Assembly (NCBI GenBank): GCA_023257975.1
Contig: JALRAW010000004.1
Coordinates: 1 to 10,818, forward strand
Direction: 5' to 3'
Source of the DNA: Candidatus Fonsibacter sp.
GTDB lineage: Bacteria > Pseudomonadota > Alphaproteobacteria > Pelagibacterales > Pelagibacteraceae
Length of the DNA: 10,818 nt
The notes under the pieces are model-generated. The model was not told the DNA's origin, did no database searches, and worked only from the letters and a program-made list of their open reading frames with translations. Made by a program: the position numbers and the translations under genes. This document shows, piece by piece, positions 1-7,280 of the stretch; the stretch's first letter is position 1, and each line of letters opens with the position of its first letter.

Positions 1-481
1 CGATGCGGCCGGTGGCGAACGCGCCTACCAGCACCGTGAATATATTGACCACCAGGTCCATGCTGGCCCAGATTCTGGCGCGCGCCTCCTCATCGTAATC
101 GACCAGCAGGTTCTTCAGCTCGAAATAGACGAAGGAGCCGATGAAGGTGTAGAAAAAGATGAACAGGCCGATAACCAGCAGGTAGCGACTGTTGAGGAAT
201 TCGCTGAAGCCGGCGAGTGCCCCGCCACCGATGTTATCGAAAGCGCTGCGATCGGCGCTCACTGCCTCGTTGTGCAGGTCGATGTCCTTGAGCTTCTGCA
301 GCCAGATGATAAGGGGCGGGGCCAGGGTGATCAGCCCGGCGGCCACCAGCAGCAGCGGGTCTGTGCCGATGTCTCCCACCAGCAGCGTTGCCAGGGCCGG
401 CCCACCGATGCCGCCGATGCTGGCGCCGGCGCCGATAAAACCGAACAGGCGGGTGGCCTGGGGTCGGGAAAAGGTGTCCAT
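1..481 (-). CDS. NTP/NDP exchange (ATP/ADP antiporter-like) transporter, fragment
   Basis: An open minus-strand frame of 160 codons, with no stop, runs from the left junction to the window edge, so both ends are missing. The Met at 481 is not a credible start. Near its beginning it reads DTFSRPQATRLFGFIGAGAS, close to the conserved (M)ADxFSxxQxxRLFGFIAAG segment of Tlc/Npt nucleotide transporters, a major-facilitator-like family of about 12 helices in the inner membrane. Three hydrophobic helices follow: one around the LLLVAAGLITLAPPLII stretch, one around YLLVIGLFIFFYTFIGSF, and one around the family motif DLVVNIFTVLVGAFATGRI. A charged loop (QKLKDIDLHNEA) separates the first two. Members swap ATP for ADP or carry other nucleotides; free-living bacteria carry relatives of unknown substrate. 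GC content is about twice that of the central segment, so this comes from another genome, probably a proteobacterium. The family call is good; substrate and host are inferred. Confidence 0.75.
   Translation of the reverse strand, partial: MDTFSRPQATRLFGFIGAGASIGGIGGPALATLLVGDIGTDPLLLVAAGLITLAPPLIIWLQKLKDIDLHNEAVSADRSAFDNIGGGALAGFSEFLNSRYLLVIGLFIFFYTFIGSFVYFELKNLLVDYDEEARARIWASMDLVVNIFTVLVGAFATGRI
464..481. other. Chimeric junction, GC-rich transporter to AT-rich secA
   Basis: Base composition changes abruptly here. To the left, the minus strand reads as a nucleotide transporter (conserved D-T-F-S-R-P-Q). To the right, the plus strand reads as SecA (G-K-G-V-H-V-V-T-V-N-D-Y). The bases TCGGGAAAAGGTGTCCAT fit both proteins, so the exact crossover cannot be placed within this stretch. 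Microhomology of this kind, joining two half genes in opposite orientation, is typical of amplification or assembly chimeras. Confidence 0.85.
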
Positions 482-2680
482 GTTGTAACAGTGAACGATT
501 ATCTTGCAAAACGTGACTCTGAATGGATGTCAAAAATCTATAATTTTTTAGGAGTAAGCGTTGGCTGTATCATAAATGGTATCGACGATGTTAGTAGAAA
601 AGCTCAATACGAATGTGACATTACATACGGAACCAACAATGAGTTTGGATTTGATTATTTAAGAGATAACATGAAATATTCTCTTGCTGAGATGGTACAA
701 AGAAAACATTATTTTTGTATTGTTGATGAAGTAGATAGTATTTTAATTGATGAAGCTAGAACTCCTTTAATTATTTCTGGGCCAACAGAAGATAACTCTT
801 CCCAATATTTTTTATGTAACAAATTAGTTAATCAATTAAGCAAAGAACATTATGATATTGATGAAAAAGATCGAAGCGCCTTGCTGACTGAAAAAGGAAT
901 AGATTTTATTGAGGATAAATTAAAAAAAATAAATTTATTAAAAGGAGCTAATTTCTATGATCCACAAAATTTATCTATCGTTCATCATATTAATCAGTCT
1001 TTAAAAGCAAATATGCTTTTCACTAAAGACAAAGATTACATCGTAAAAGATAATCAAATTTATATTATTGATGAATTTACAGGTCGTATTATGGAAGGTA
1101 GAAGATATTCTGACGGTTTACATCAAGCAATCGAAGCAAAGGAAGGCGTTCAAATCCAAAATGAAAATCAAACTTTAGCTTCAATAACATTTCAAAATTA
1201 TTTTAGATTATACGAAAAACTTTCAGGCATGACCGGAACTGCGATGACGGAGGCTGAAGAATTTTATCAAATTTATAAATTAGATGTGGTGGAGGTACCA
1301 ACAAATAGACCCATGGTTAGAAAAGATTTTAATGATAAAATTTTTAGAACTGAAAAAGAAAAATTTGATGCAATTGTAAAACAAATTATATCTGCTAATG
1401 AAAAAAAACAGCCTGTTTTAATCGGGACTACTAGTATCGAAAAATCTGAAAGAATTTCAAAAATTTTAAAACAAGAATCAATAAAACATAATGTTCTAAA
1501 TGCTAAATTTCACGAACAAGAAGCAAATATTATTGCTCAAGCAGGAAGAATTGGTGCAGTCACGATCGCAACAAACATGGCTGGCAGAGGAACCGATATT
1601 CAACTTGGGGGTAATTTAGATCTAAAAATTAAAGAAGGCGGAACTAATGACAAAGTTTTAGTTGAAAAAACTAAACAAGAGCATGAAGAAGAAAAAGCTA
1701 AAGTATTAGCTAGTGGTGGATTATTTGTTATTGGAACAGAACGTCATGAAAGTAGAAGAATTGACAATCAGTTAAGAGGCAGAACGGGAAGACAGGGCGA
1801 TATGGGTGCCTCTATTTTTTATTTAAGCTTACAAGATGATTTAATGAGAATTTTCGGATCTGAAAAAATTGATTTTATGTTACAAAAACTAGGTCTTAAA
1901 GAAGGAGAGTCAATTGATCATCCTTGGATCAATAAAGCTTTGGAAAAAGCACAACAAAAAGTTGAGGGAAGAAACTTTGATATCAGAAAAACTTTACTAC
2001 AGTTTGACGATGTAATGAATGATCAAAGAAAAGTAATTTTTGAACAAAGATTGGGAGTAATAAGAAATCAAAATATTTACAATGTAGTAAATGATATCTT
2101 TGATGAAATTGTAGAAAATCTAATCAGTGAAATACATAATTATAGGGACAGCGCTGACATAAATACAAAAAAATTAATTAAAACAAAAACAGAGCGTTTA
2201 TGTGGAACTAAAATTGAAGATAATGATTTTAATTCCTGGCTTTCAAAAAGTAGTACTGAGCAAAAAGATTTCTTAAAAAATTACTTTGATCAAAGAAGAA
2301 ATTCAAGAATTGCTACAGCAGGAGATGAAATTAATAAAGATGTTGAGAAGCGAATTTTTCTGCAAAATCTTGATTATGAATGGAGAAACCACTTACAATA
2401 TCTTGAGCAATTAAGACAAGTCATCGGTCTTAGAGGATATGGTCAAAAAAATCCATTAGATGAATATAAGAGAGAAAGTTTTAATTTGTTTAAAGATCTA
2501 CTTTCAAAAATTAAAGAAAATTTAATTATGTTTTTAATTAATATTCAGGTGACAAAAGAAAATAGCCCACCACAGACTCAACAAACTTCTGTTCAAGAAA
2601 AAATCTCTAGGAATGCTTCTTGTACTTGTGGTTCCGGTAAAAAATATAAAAATTGCTGTGGTGCTTTAAGCAAAAATTAA
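467..2680 (+). CDS. secA: Preprotein translocase ATPase SecA, 5' end missing
   Basis: SecA is the cytoplasmic ATPase that pushes unfolded preproteins through SecYEG. The 737 codons here begin at the conserved GKGVHVVTVNDYLAKRD segment just after nucleotide-binding motif I. About the first 125 residues, including the Walker A lysine loop, are therefore missing and replaced by the left piece. Visible in order are Walker B with DEVDSILIDEARTPL (from 725), a preprotein-binding/cross-linking region, the YSDGLHQAIEAKE and SGMTGTA segments, NMAGRGTDI (about 1575-1600), ERHESRRIDNQLRGRTGRQG (about 1740-1800), the helical scaffold and wing region, and a C-terminal zinc motif CxCxSGKKYKxCC (2621-2659) that in other SecAs binds SecB and phospholipid. 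With the missing part restored the length would be about 860 residues, normal for the family. The open frame continues upstream to 272, but 272-466 belongs to the transporter piece. The 3' end overlaps the end of convergent accA by 15 bases. Confidence 0.96.
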   Translation, partial: GKGVHVVTVNDYLAKRDSEWMSKIYNFLGVSVGCIINGIDDVSRKAQYECDITYGTNNEFGFDYLRDNMKYSLAEMVQRKHYFCIVDEVDSILIDEARTPLIISGPTEDNSSQYFLCNKLVNQLSKEHYDIDEKDRSALLTEKGIDFIEDKLKKINLLKGANFYDPQNLSIVHHINQSLKANMLFTKDKDYIVKDNQIYIIDEFTGRIMEGRRYSDGLHQAIEAKEGVQIQNENQTLASITFQNYFRLYEKLSGMTGTAMTEAEEFYQIYKLDVVEVPTNRPMVRKDFNDKIFRTEKEKFDAIVKQIISANEKKQPVLIGTTSIEKSERISKILKQESIKHNVLNAKFHEQEANIIAQAGRIGAVTIATNMAGRGTDIQLGGNLDLKIKEGGTNDKVLVEKTKQEHEEEKAKVLASGGLFVIGTERHESRRIDNQLRGRTGRQGDMGASIFYLSLQDDLMRIFGSEKIDFMLQKLGLKEGESIDHPWINKALEKAQQKVEGRNFDIRKTLLQFDDVMNDQRKVIFEQRLGVIRNQNIYNVVNDIFDEIVENLISEIHNYRDSADINTKKLIKTKTERLCGTKIEDNDFNSWLSKSSTEQKDFLKNYFDQRRNSRIATAGDEINKDVEKRIFLQNLDYEWRNHLQYLEQLRQVIGLRGYGQKNPLDEYKRESFNLFKDLLSKIKENLIMFLINIQVTKENSPPQTQQTSVQEKISRNASCTCGSGKKYKNCCGALSKN

Positions 2681-2821
2681 GGCTAAAATAAATAAAATTA
2701 TAATCACAACAGCCGTTGCAACTAATCTACGATTATTCTGAAGTAATAATTTCCAATTAAACGGGTTAAAAGCAACTGTGTTAATATGAGTATCTTTATA
2801 AAATTCTTCTTTAGTAATCAT
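2666..2821 (-). other. Possible internal start: 51-residue small membrane protein inside the accA frame
   Basis: This stretch is in frame with accA and begins at ATG 2821-2819, just where the conserved AccA domain ends. The minus strand reads AGGAAGAG at 2834-2827, five bases before the ATG, a better Shine-Dalgarno match than any real gene start in the central segment shows. The product would be a charged N-terminal half (ITKEEFYKDTHIN) and one C-terminal transmembrane helix. The SD-like bases also encode the conserved Ser-Ile-Gly-Arg end of AccA, so the match may be chance. A read-through or fusion of accA with a small downstream gene would give the same picture. Confidence 0.2.
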
Positions 2822-3772
2822 GACGTCTCTTCCTATACTTAAAAATCTATTTTTTCGTTGATAAATAAGTTCTTCCGGAGAAATTTGGATTAATTCATTT
2901 AAATTTTTTTTAATACTCATTGTAACATTTGCAACCACTTCATCATGATTTCTGTGCGCCCCACCTTTTGGCTCCTTAATAATTTCATCTATAATTTTAT
3001 TTTCAAACAAATCTTGCGCAGAAATCTTCATGGCCTCCGCGGCTTCTTTTGCCTTTTTTGGATCACGCCAAAGAATAGATGCACATCCTTCAGGGGATAT
3101 TACTGAATATACAGAATATTCTAACATTAAAACTTTATTAGCAGTTGCAAGTGCTATAGCTCCTCCTGAGCCGCCCTCTCCTATAACCACAGAAATCATT
3201 GGAACTTTTACATTAAGACAACACTCAATACATTTTGCAATAGCCTCTGCTTGACCACGCTCCTCTGCTCCTTTTCCAGGATAAGCGCCCGGAGTATCGA
3301 TAAATGTTATAATTGGAATATTTAATCTATCTGCAAGATTCATTAAGCGCATGCTTTTGCGATAACCTTCTGGTCTCATCATTCCAAAATTTCTTTGAAT
3401 TCTAGATTGAGTGTCATTTCCTTTTTCTTGACCAATAACTAAAACGGAAATCCCATCAAGAGTTGCAAATCCTGCTAACACTGATTGATCTTCTCCATAT
3501 AATCGATCTCCAGATAAATTTGTAAAATCTGGAAAAATTTTTTGAATATAATGAATAGAACGTGGTCTAAATTCGTGTCTTGCAACTTTTGTCTTTTGCC
3601 AACGATTAAGATTTGCATAAGCTCTGTCTAACGCTTCATTTAATCTTCTTTCAGCGTCAATAATTGTGGGATTTTCAATAACGGTAATTCCTTTTGCAAA
3701 GTAAGGAGCTTTTAATTCCTGAACTCTTTGATCTAATGCTTTAACGTCGTCTTCAAAATCTAAGTAATTCAT
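2666..3772 (-). CDS. accA: Acetyl-CoA carboxylase carboxyltransferase subunit alpha with C-terminal membrane segment
   Basis: AccA pairs with AccD to move the carboxyl group from biotin to acetyl-CoA, giving malonyl-CoA for fatty-acid synthesis. The start MNYLDFED is the usual AccA beginning. The crotonase-type core shows ITFIDTPGAYPGKGAEERGQ (155-174), the oxyanion-hole glycines GEGGSGGA (198-205), and SPEGCASILWRD (226-237). The standard protein of about 315-320 residues would end at about FLSIGR (310-315). This one continues for 53 more residues, ending in a roughly 19-residue hydrophobic stretch (350-368) preceded by NNRR, which resembles a tail-anchor transmembrane helix. AccA is normally soluble, so this is odd. 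Met318 (base 2821) follows an SD-like AGGAAGAG five bases upstream, so the tail could also be made as a separate 51-residue membrane protein. The gene converges on secA and overlaps it by 15 bases. The AccA call is certain; the role of the tail is unknown. Confidence 0.95.
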   Translation of the reverse strand: MNYLDFEDDVKALDQRVQELKAPYFAKGITVIENPTIIDAERRLNEALDRAYANLNRWQKTKVARHEFRPRSIHYIQKIFPDFTNLSGDRLYGEDQSVLAGFATLDGISVLVIGQEKGNDTQSRIQRNFGMMRPEGYRKSMRLMNLADRLNIPIITFIDTPGAYPGKGAEERGQAEAIAKCIECCLNVKVPMISVVIGEGGSGGAIALATANKVLMLEYSVYSVISPEGCASILWRDPKKAKEAAEAMKISAQDLFENKIIDEIIKEPKGGAHRNHDEVVANVTMSIKKNLNELIQISPEELIYQRKNRFLSIGRDVMITKEEFYKDTHINTVAFNPFNWKLLLQNNRRLVATAVVIIILFILALIFA

Positions 3773-3795
3773 TTAATAATTTTATTTTATACATA

Positions 3796-3823
3796 TTGAG
3801 TTCGGTTAAAGTTTATATATAAA
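3796..3823 (+). promoter_or_regulatory. Candidate sigma-70-type promoter for aceB
   Basis: The only spacer between divergent accA and aceB is 3773-3834, 62 bases. On the plus strand it contains TTGAGT (3796-3801), 16 bases, then TATAAA (3818-3823), a fair -35/-10 pair. Transcription from it would begin only a few bases before the aceB start, giving an almost leaderless message, which fits the absence of a Shine-Dalgarno. On the minus strand TATAAAAT (3791-3784) could be the accA -10, without a clear -35. In DNA this AT-rich such matches are easy to find by chance. Confidence 0.3.
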
Positions 3824-3834
3824 TTGTGGTCTAT

Positions 3835-5445
3835 ATGAAATCTTTTCCCAAAAATACCACTATTACAGGAAAAATTTCTAGAGAATTTGAAGAAATTTTA
3901 ACTATAGATTGTTTAGAGTTTGTAGCTGATCTACATAGAAAATTTAATCCTCGAAGACTTGAGTTATTAAAACGTAGACAAGAAATCCAAAAAAAAATTG
4001 ACGGAGGTTGGAGGCCTAATTTTTTAGAGGAGACAAAATCCATTAGAGAAAAAGATTGGAAAATTTTAGGTGTCCCAAAAGATTTACAGGATCGCAGAGT
4101 TGAGATTACAGGCCCTACTAATCAAAAAATGATTATCAATGCTCTTAATTCTGGAGCGAGTTGTTTCATGGCAGATCTTGAAGATTCAGCAACGCCAGCT
4201 TGGAATAACGTTATTGAAGGTCAAATTAATTTAAAAAATGCGATTAATAAAAAAATTAATTTCACTGATAAGACTTCTGGCAAAGAATATAAATTAAATG
4301 AAAAACATGCTGTCCTTATTGTAAGACCAAGAGGATGGCATTTAGATGAGGCCCACTTTTTAATTGATAATGAAAAATGTTCAGGTGGTATATTTGATTT
4401 TGCTATTTATTTTTATCATAATGCAAAAAAACTTCTGCAAAATGGAACGGGTCCTTATTTCTATTTACCAAAAATGGAAAGTCACCTTGAAGCTAGACTT
4501 TGGAACGATGTATTTATAGAAGCGCAAAAAAAATTAGGGATCAAGAACGGAACAATTAAAGTAACGGTTCTAATTGAAACAATTCTTGCGTCCTTCGAAA
4601 TGGACGAAATTTTATTTGAATTAAAAGATCACATCGTGGGTCTAAACTGTGGAAGATGGGATTATATCTTTAGCTACATTAAAAAATTTAAAAACTTCAA
4701 AGATTTCCTGTTACCAGATCGATCTATCGTTAAAATGACTTCTCATTTTTTAAGATCTTATAGTTTGCTATTGATTAAAACCTGCCATCGAAGAGGTGCC
4801 CATGCAATGGGTGGGATGGCTGCTCAAATTCCAATAAAAGATAATGAGGCTTTAAATCAAAAAGCAATGGACGCTGTAAAACAAGATAAATTAAGAGAGG
4901 CCAATGATGGTCATGATGGTACTTGGGTAGCTCACCCCGGTTTGGTAAAAATTGCAAAAGATGTGTTTGATGAGAAAATGCCACAAGCAAATCAAGTTGG
5001 AAAAATTCCAAATAATATAAATATTGAAGCTAAAGATTTATTGTTAGCTGAAAAAGGAGACATTACAGAGGAGGGGCTTAGAAAAAATATTTCTGTAGGA
5101 ATTCAATATTTAGCTGCATGGCTTGGTGGAAACGGATGTGTACCTCTTTATAATTTAATGGAAGATGCTGCTACGGCTGAAATTTCAAGAGCACAAGTTT
5201 GGCAATGGAATAAACATCAATGTAAGACTGTTGATGGAAAAACAATTGATCCTAATTATGTCAAAAATATTGTTAAAGAAGAAATGATCCAGATTAAAAA
5301 AGAAGTTGGGGAACAGAAATTTAAAAAAGGAAATTATGAACGTGCAGCCAAAATGTTTGAAGAAATGTCGGTTGCTAATCAATTTGAAGATTTTTTAACT
5401 GTTCCTGCTTATAACGAAATTGTTAGATCGGAAGCTTCTAAATAA
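3835..5445 (+). CDS. aceB: Malate synthase A
   Basis: Condenses glyoxylate with acetyl-CoA to give malate, the second step of the glyoxylate shunt, in the cytoplasm. The 536 residues match the length of the A-type enzyme (about 530), not the G-type (about 720). Numbered from ATG 3835: DRRVEITGPTNQKMIINALN (86-105) and FMADLEDS (111-118); VRPRGWHL with the catalytic Arg at 164; VLIETI with Glu248 and LNCGRWDYIFS with Asp276, the Mg-binding pair; the GGMAAQIP and GHDGTWVAHPG blocks; and NLMEDAATAEISRAQVWQW with Asp444 as the likely catalytic base. All key residues are present. A GTG at 3826 in the same frame would add three residues (M-V-Y); the ATG is preferred because it is the stronger codon and gives the usual length, but neither start has a Shine-Dalgarno. 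Isocitrate lyase is not in this window. The gene ends five bases before a convergent small gene. Confidence 0.96.
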   Translation: MKSFPKNTTITGKISREFEEILTIDCLEFVADLHRKFNPRRLELLKRRQEIQKKIDGGWRPNFLEETKSIREKDWKILGVPKDLQDRRVEITGPTNQKMIINALNSGASCFMADLEDSATPAWNNVIEGQINLKNAINKKINFTDKTSGKEYKLNEKHAVLIVRPRGWHLDEAHFLIDNEKCSGGIFDFAIYFYHNAKKLLQNGTGPYFYLPKMESHLEARLWNDVFIEAQKKLGIKNGTIKVTVLIETILASFEMDEILFELKDHIVGLNCGRWDYIFSYIKKFKNFKDFLLPDRSIVKMTSHFLRSYSLLLIKTCHRRGAHAMGGMAAQIPIKDNEALNQKAMDAVKQDKLREANDGHDGTWVAHPGLVKIAKDVFDEKMPQANQVGKIPNNINIEAKDLLLAEKGDITEEGLRKNISVGIQYLAAWLGGNGCVPLYNLMEDAATAEISRAQVWQWNKHQCKTVDGKTIDPNYVKNIVKEEMIQIKKEVGEQKFKKGNYERAAKMFEEMSVANQFEDFLTVPAYNEIVRSEASK

Positions 5446-5450
5446 ACTAT

Positions 5451-5609
5451 TTATTTAACTATATTTAATTTTTCTACTGGTATCTTTTCAATAATTTTTG
5501 TTTTTTCTAAAACAATATCTTTTGAACCAAAATAATAAAGAATACAAAGAATGGCTATCAAGATAGCAATGATAGCTAAGATAATTTGTATTGAGGTTTT
5601 AAAAGGCAT
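5451..5609 (-). CDS. Small single-pass membrane protein, 52 residues, unknown
   Basis: A short minus-strand frame fills most of the 223-base gap between aceB and aroK. It encodes a basic N-terminus (MPFKTS), a strong hydrophobic helix from about residue 7 to 27 made mostly of Ile, Leu and Ala, and a charged tail with repeated Glu-Lys pairs ending NIVK. The predicted form is one inner-membrane helix with a 24-residue soluble tail. Its stop lies five bases from the aceB stop, the tight packing seen for the known genes here, which supports it as a real gene. A TATAAT-like sequence on the minus strand (5624-5619) lies just upstream. No family is recognised. It could be a degenerate remnant of a longer membrane protein. 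Function unknown. Confidence 0.55.
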   Translation of the reverse strand: MPFKTSIQIILAIIAILIAILCILYYFGSKDIVLEKTKIIEKIPVEKLNIVK

Positions 5610-5668
5610 AACAAATTAATTATATAATATTTCAATAAGAATTATGTTAATAAATTATTCATTCAATA
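5610..5668. promoter_or_regulatory. Divergent promoter region, small membrane gene / aroK
   Basis: A 59-base AT-only-like spacer lies between two divergent genes. It holds overlapping -10-type hexamers: TATAAT at 5623-5628 on the plus strand, toward aroK, and TATAAT at 5624-5619 on the minus strand, toward the 52-codon gene. No convincing -35 was found on either strand, and there is no Shine-Dalgarno before aroK. Promoter function is inferred from position and the hexamers only. Confidence 0.3.
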
Positions 5669-6193
5669 ATGGCAACGCATAAAAGCTTAGTATTAGTTGG
5701 AATGATGGGTACTGGCAAAAGTACCATTGGAAAAGAAGTTGCAAAAAAATTAAAAATTGAGTTCATAGATACAGATGCATTAATAGAAGAGGACGCAAAT
5801 CTTGCTATTGCTGAGATTTTTAAAAAAAATGGAGAAAAATATTTTAGAGAACTAGAGGAAAAAATTTTTTTAAGAATTAAAAATGATAAAGAAAAAATAA
5901 TCTCTGTTGGTGGTGGAGCATTTATTAATGAAGTTATTAGAAAAAAAATTTTAAAAGAATATCTATCTATTTGGCTTAATATGGATGAAGATTTGATTAT
6001 TAGCCGTATTAAGCGTAATGCTAAAAAAAGACCAATGATAGATCAAAATAATATTGAAAAAAGTATTAAAAGTTTAAAAAAGACTAGAGATCCAATATAT
6101 AAATTGGCCAACTACGAAATTAATTGTAATTTAAATAGCAAGAATAAGATTGTTGAAAAAATTGTAAATTTTTATGAAAAAAATAACAATTAA
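5669..6193 (+). CDS. aroK: Shikimate kinase
   Basis: Phosphorylates shikimate to shikimate 3-phosphate with ATP, the fifth step of the chorismate pathway. The 174 residues are the normal length. The P-loop GMMGTGKS is at 11-18. Shikimate-binding residues are Asp36 in FIDTDALIE, Arg60 in KYFRELEE and the GGG of VGGGAF (80-85). The lid arginine is in KKRPMI (Arg121), and TRDPIY (139-144) supplies the conserved Arg140. The ATG at 5669 lies 10 codons before the P-loop, as expected. The gene runs 20 bases into aroB, so the two are probably translated together. The C-terminal third is rich in Lys, Asn and Ile, as is normal for this base composition. Confidence 0.95.
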   Translation: MATHKSLVLVGMMGTGKSTIGKEVAKKLKIEFIDTDALIEEDANLAIAEIFKKNGEKYFRELEEKIFLRIKNDKEKIISVGGGAFINEVIRKKILKEYLSIWLNMDEDLIISRIKRNAKKRPMIDQNNIEKSIKSLKKTRDPIYKLANYEINCNLNSKNKIVEKIVNFYEKNNN

Positions 6194-7280
6194 AGTTAAT
6201 TTAAATAATAATAGTTATCCAATTATTATTAGTAAAAATTTATTAAACAACACAGGGGTTGAAATAAAAAAAATTGCTCCAAAAGCAAAAAAATTTTTAT
6301 TAATTACTGATAAAAATATTCCAAAATCTTACATTCGCTTAGTCTTATCTTCTATAAAATCTAAAAATAAATACTTATTTACATTAAGTGCTGGTGAAAA
6401 ATCAAAAAATATGAATTTTACCAACGCAATAATAAAAAAATTATTTAAGTATAATTTTAATCGCGATGACTGTGTAATTGCTTTAGGTGGCGGAGTTATT
6501 GGAGATTTATCAGGCTTTGCAAGTAGTATATTTAAAAGAGGTGTAAATTTTGTTCAAATCCCAACAACTTTATTAGCCCAAGTAGATTCTTCCATAGGTG
6601 GAAAGACTGGAATTAACTCTAATGAGGGCAAGAATATGATTGGAACTTTTTACCAGCCAAAGCTTGTTTTAATAGATCCAATAACATTAAAAAGTTTACC
6701 TCATAGACATTTAGTTGCCGGTTATGCTGAAATTTTAAAATACGCTTTGATTATGAATGCAAAATTCTTTTCTTGGTTAGAAAAAAATTCTCATGCAATA
6801 ATCAATTTAACCGACATGAATCAACTCATGTATGCAATTAAGGAAAGTTGCAAAAGCAAAGCAATTATTGTGCAAAAAGATGAAAAAGAAAAAAATCTAA
6901 GAGCAATACTTAATTTTGGTCATACATTTGCCCATGCTTTTGAAGCAGTTAAAAAATACTCAAACGATCTTATTCATGGAGAAGCAGTGTTATATGGAAT
7001 GATGATTGCATCTTCTTTGTCTGTCAAAATGAAAATGCTTAATATAAGAGAACATCAACGTATAAAATATTTATATCGAAAATTAAATATTAATTATCAA
7101 ATTAAAAATATTTTTAATAAAAAAGATATAGATAAAATTTTTAATTATATGAAGCATGATAAAAAAATATCAGGTTCTAAAATTAACTTAATTTTATTAA
7201 GTAAAATTGGAAAGGCTAAAATTTTTGCTTCTGACTTAAATAAAAATATTAAACCTGCATTAATTGAGCAATTTAATTAA
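6174..7280 (+). CDS. aroB: 3-dehydroquinate synthase
   Basis: Converts DAHP to 3-dehydroquinate, the second step of the shikimate pathway, using NAD and a divalent metal (usually zinc) in the cytoplasm. The 368 residues are a full-length protein. The nucleotide-binding glycines are in ALGGGVIGDLSGFAS (103-117), followed by KRGVNFVQIPTTLLAQVDSS and IGGKTGIN (141-148), which contact the substrate. The expected metal ligands are Glu186 (AGYAEILKY), His250 (NFGHTFAHAFE) and His268 (IHGEAV). The start lies inside the end of aroK (20-base overlap, different frame), the usual alphaproteobacterial aroK-aroB pair. The 3' end overlaps the convergent bolA gene by 8 bases. The Lys/Asn/Ile-rich surface agrees with the low GC of its neighbours. 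Confidence 0.95.
   Translation: MKKITIKVNLNNNSYPIIISKNLLNNTGVEIKKIAPKAKKFLLITDKNIPKSYIRLVLSSIKSKNKYLFTLSAGEKSKNMNFTNAIIKKLFKYNFNRDDCVIALGGGVIGDLSGFASSIFKRGVNFVQIPTTLLAQVDSSIGGKTGINSNEGKNMIGTFYQPKLVLIDPITLKSLPHRHLVAGYAEILKYALIMNAKFFSWLEKNSHAIINLTDMNQLMYAIKESCKSKAIIVQKDEKEKNLRAILNFGHTFAHAFEAVKKYSNDLIHGEAVLYGMMIASSLSVKMKMLNIREHQRIKYLYRKLNINYQIKNIFNKKDIDKIFNYMKHDKKISGSKINLILLSKIGKAKIFASDLNKNIKPALIEQFN

Noticed and set aside
272..466. Upstream continuation of the secA open frame
   Set aside because: The translation is not SecA-like and is the reverse strand of the transporter gene in GC-rich DNA; the secA N-terminus with Walker A is simply absent.
192..533. Short open frames on both strands in the left piece
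   Set aside because: They lie in other frames of the transporter coding sequence, have no family resemblance, and one runs across the chimeric join.
3030..3254. 74-residue plus-strand frame inside accA
   Set aside because: Antisense to the conserved AccA core, with no family match or own signals.
4775..5382. Minus-strand frames inside aceB
   Set aside because: Shadows of malate synthase; His/Leu/Phe-rich antisense translations with no recognisable motif.
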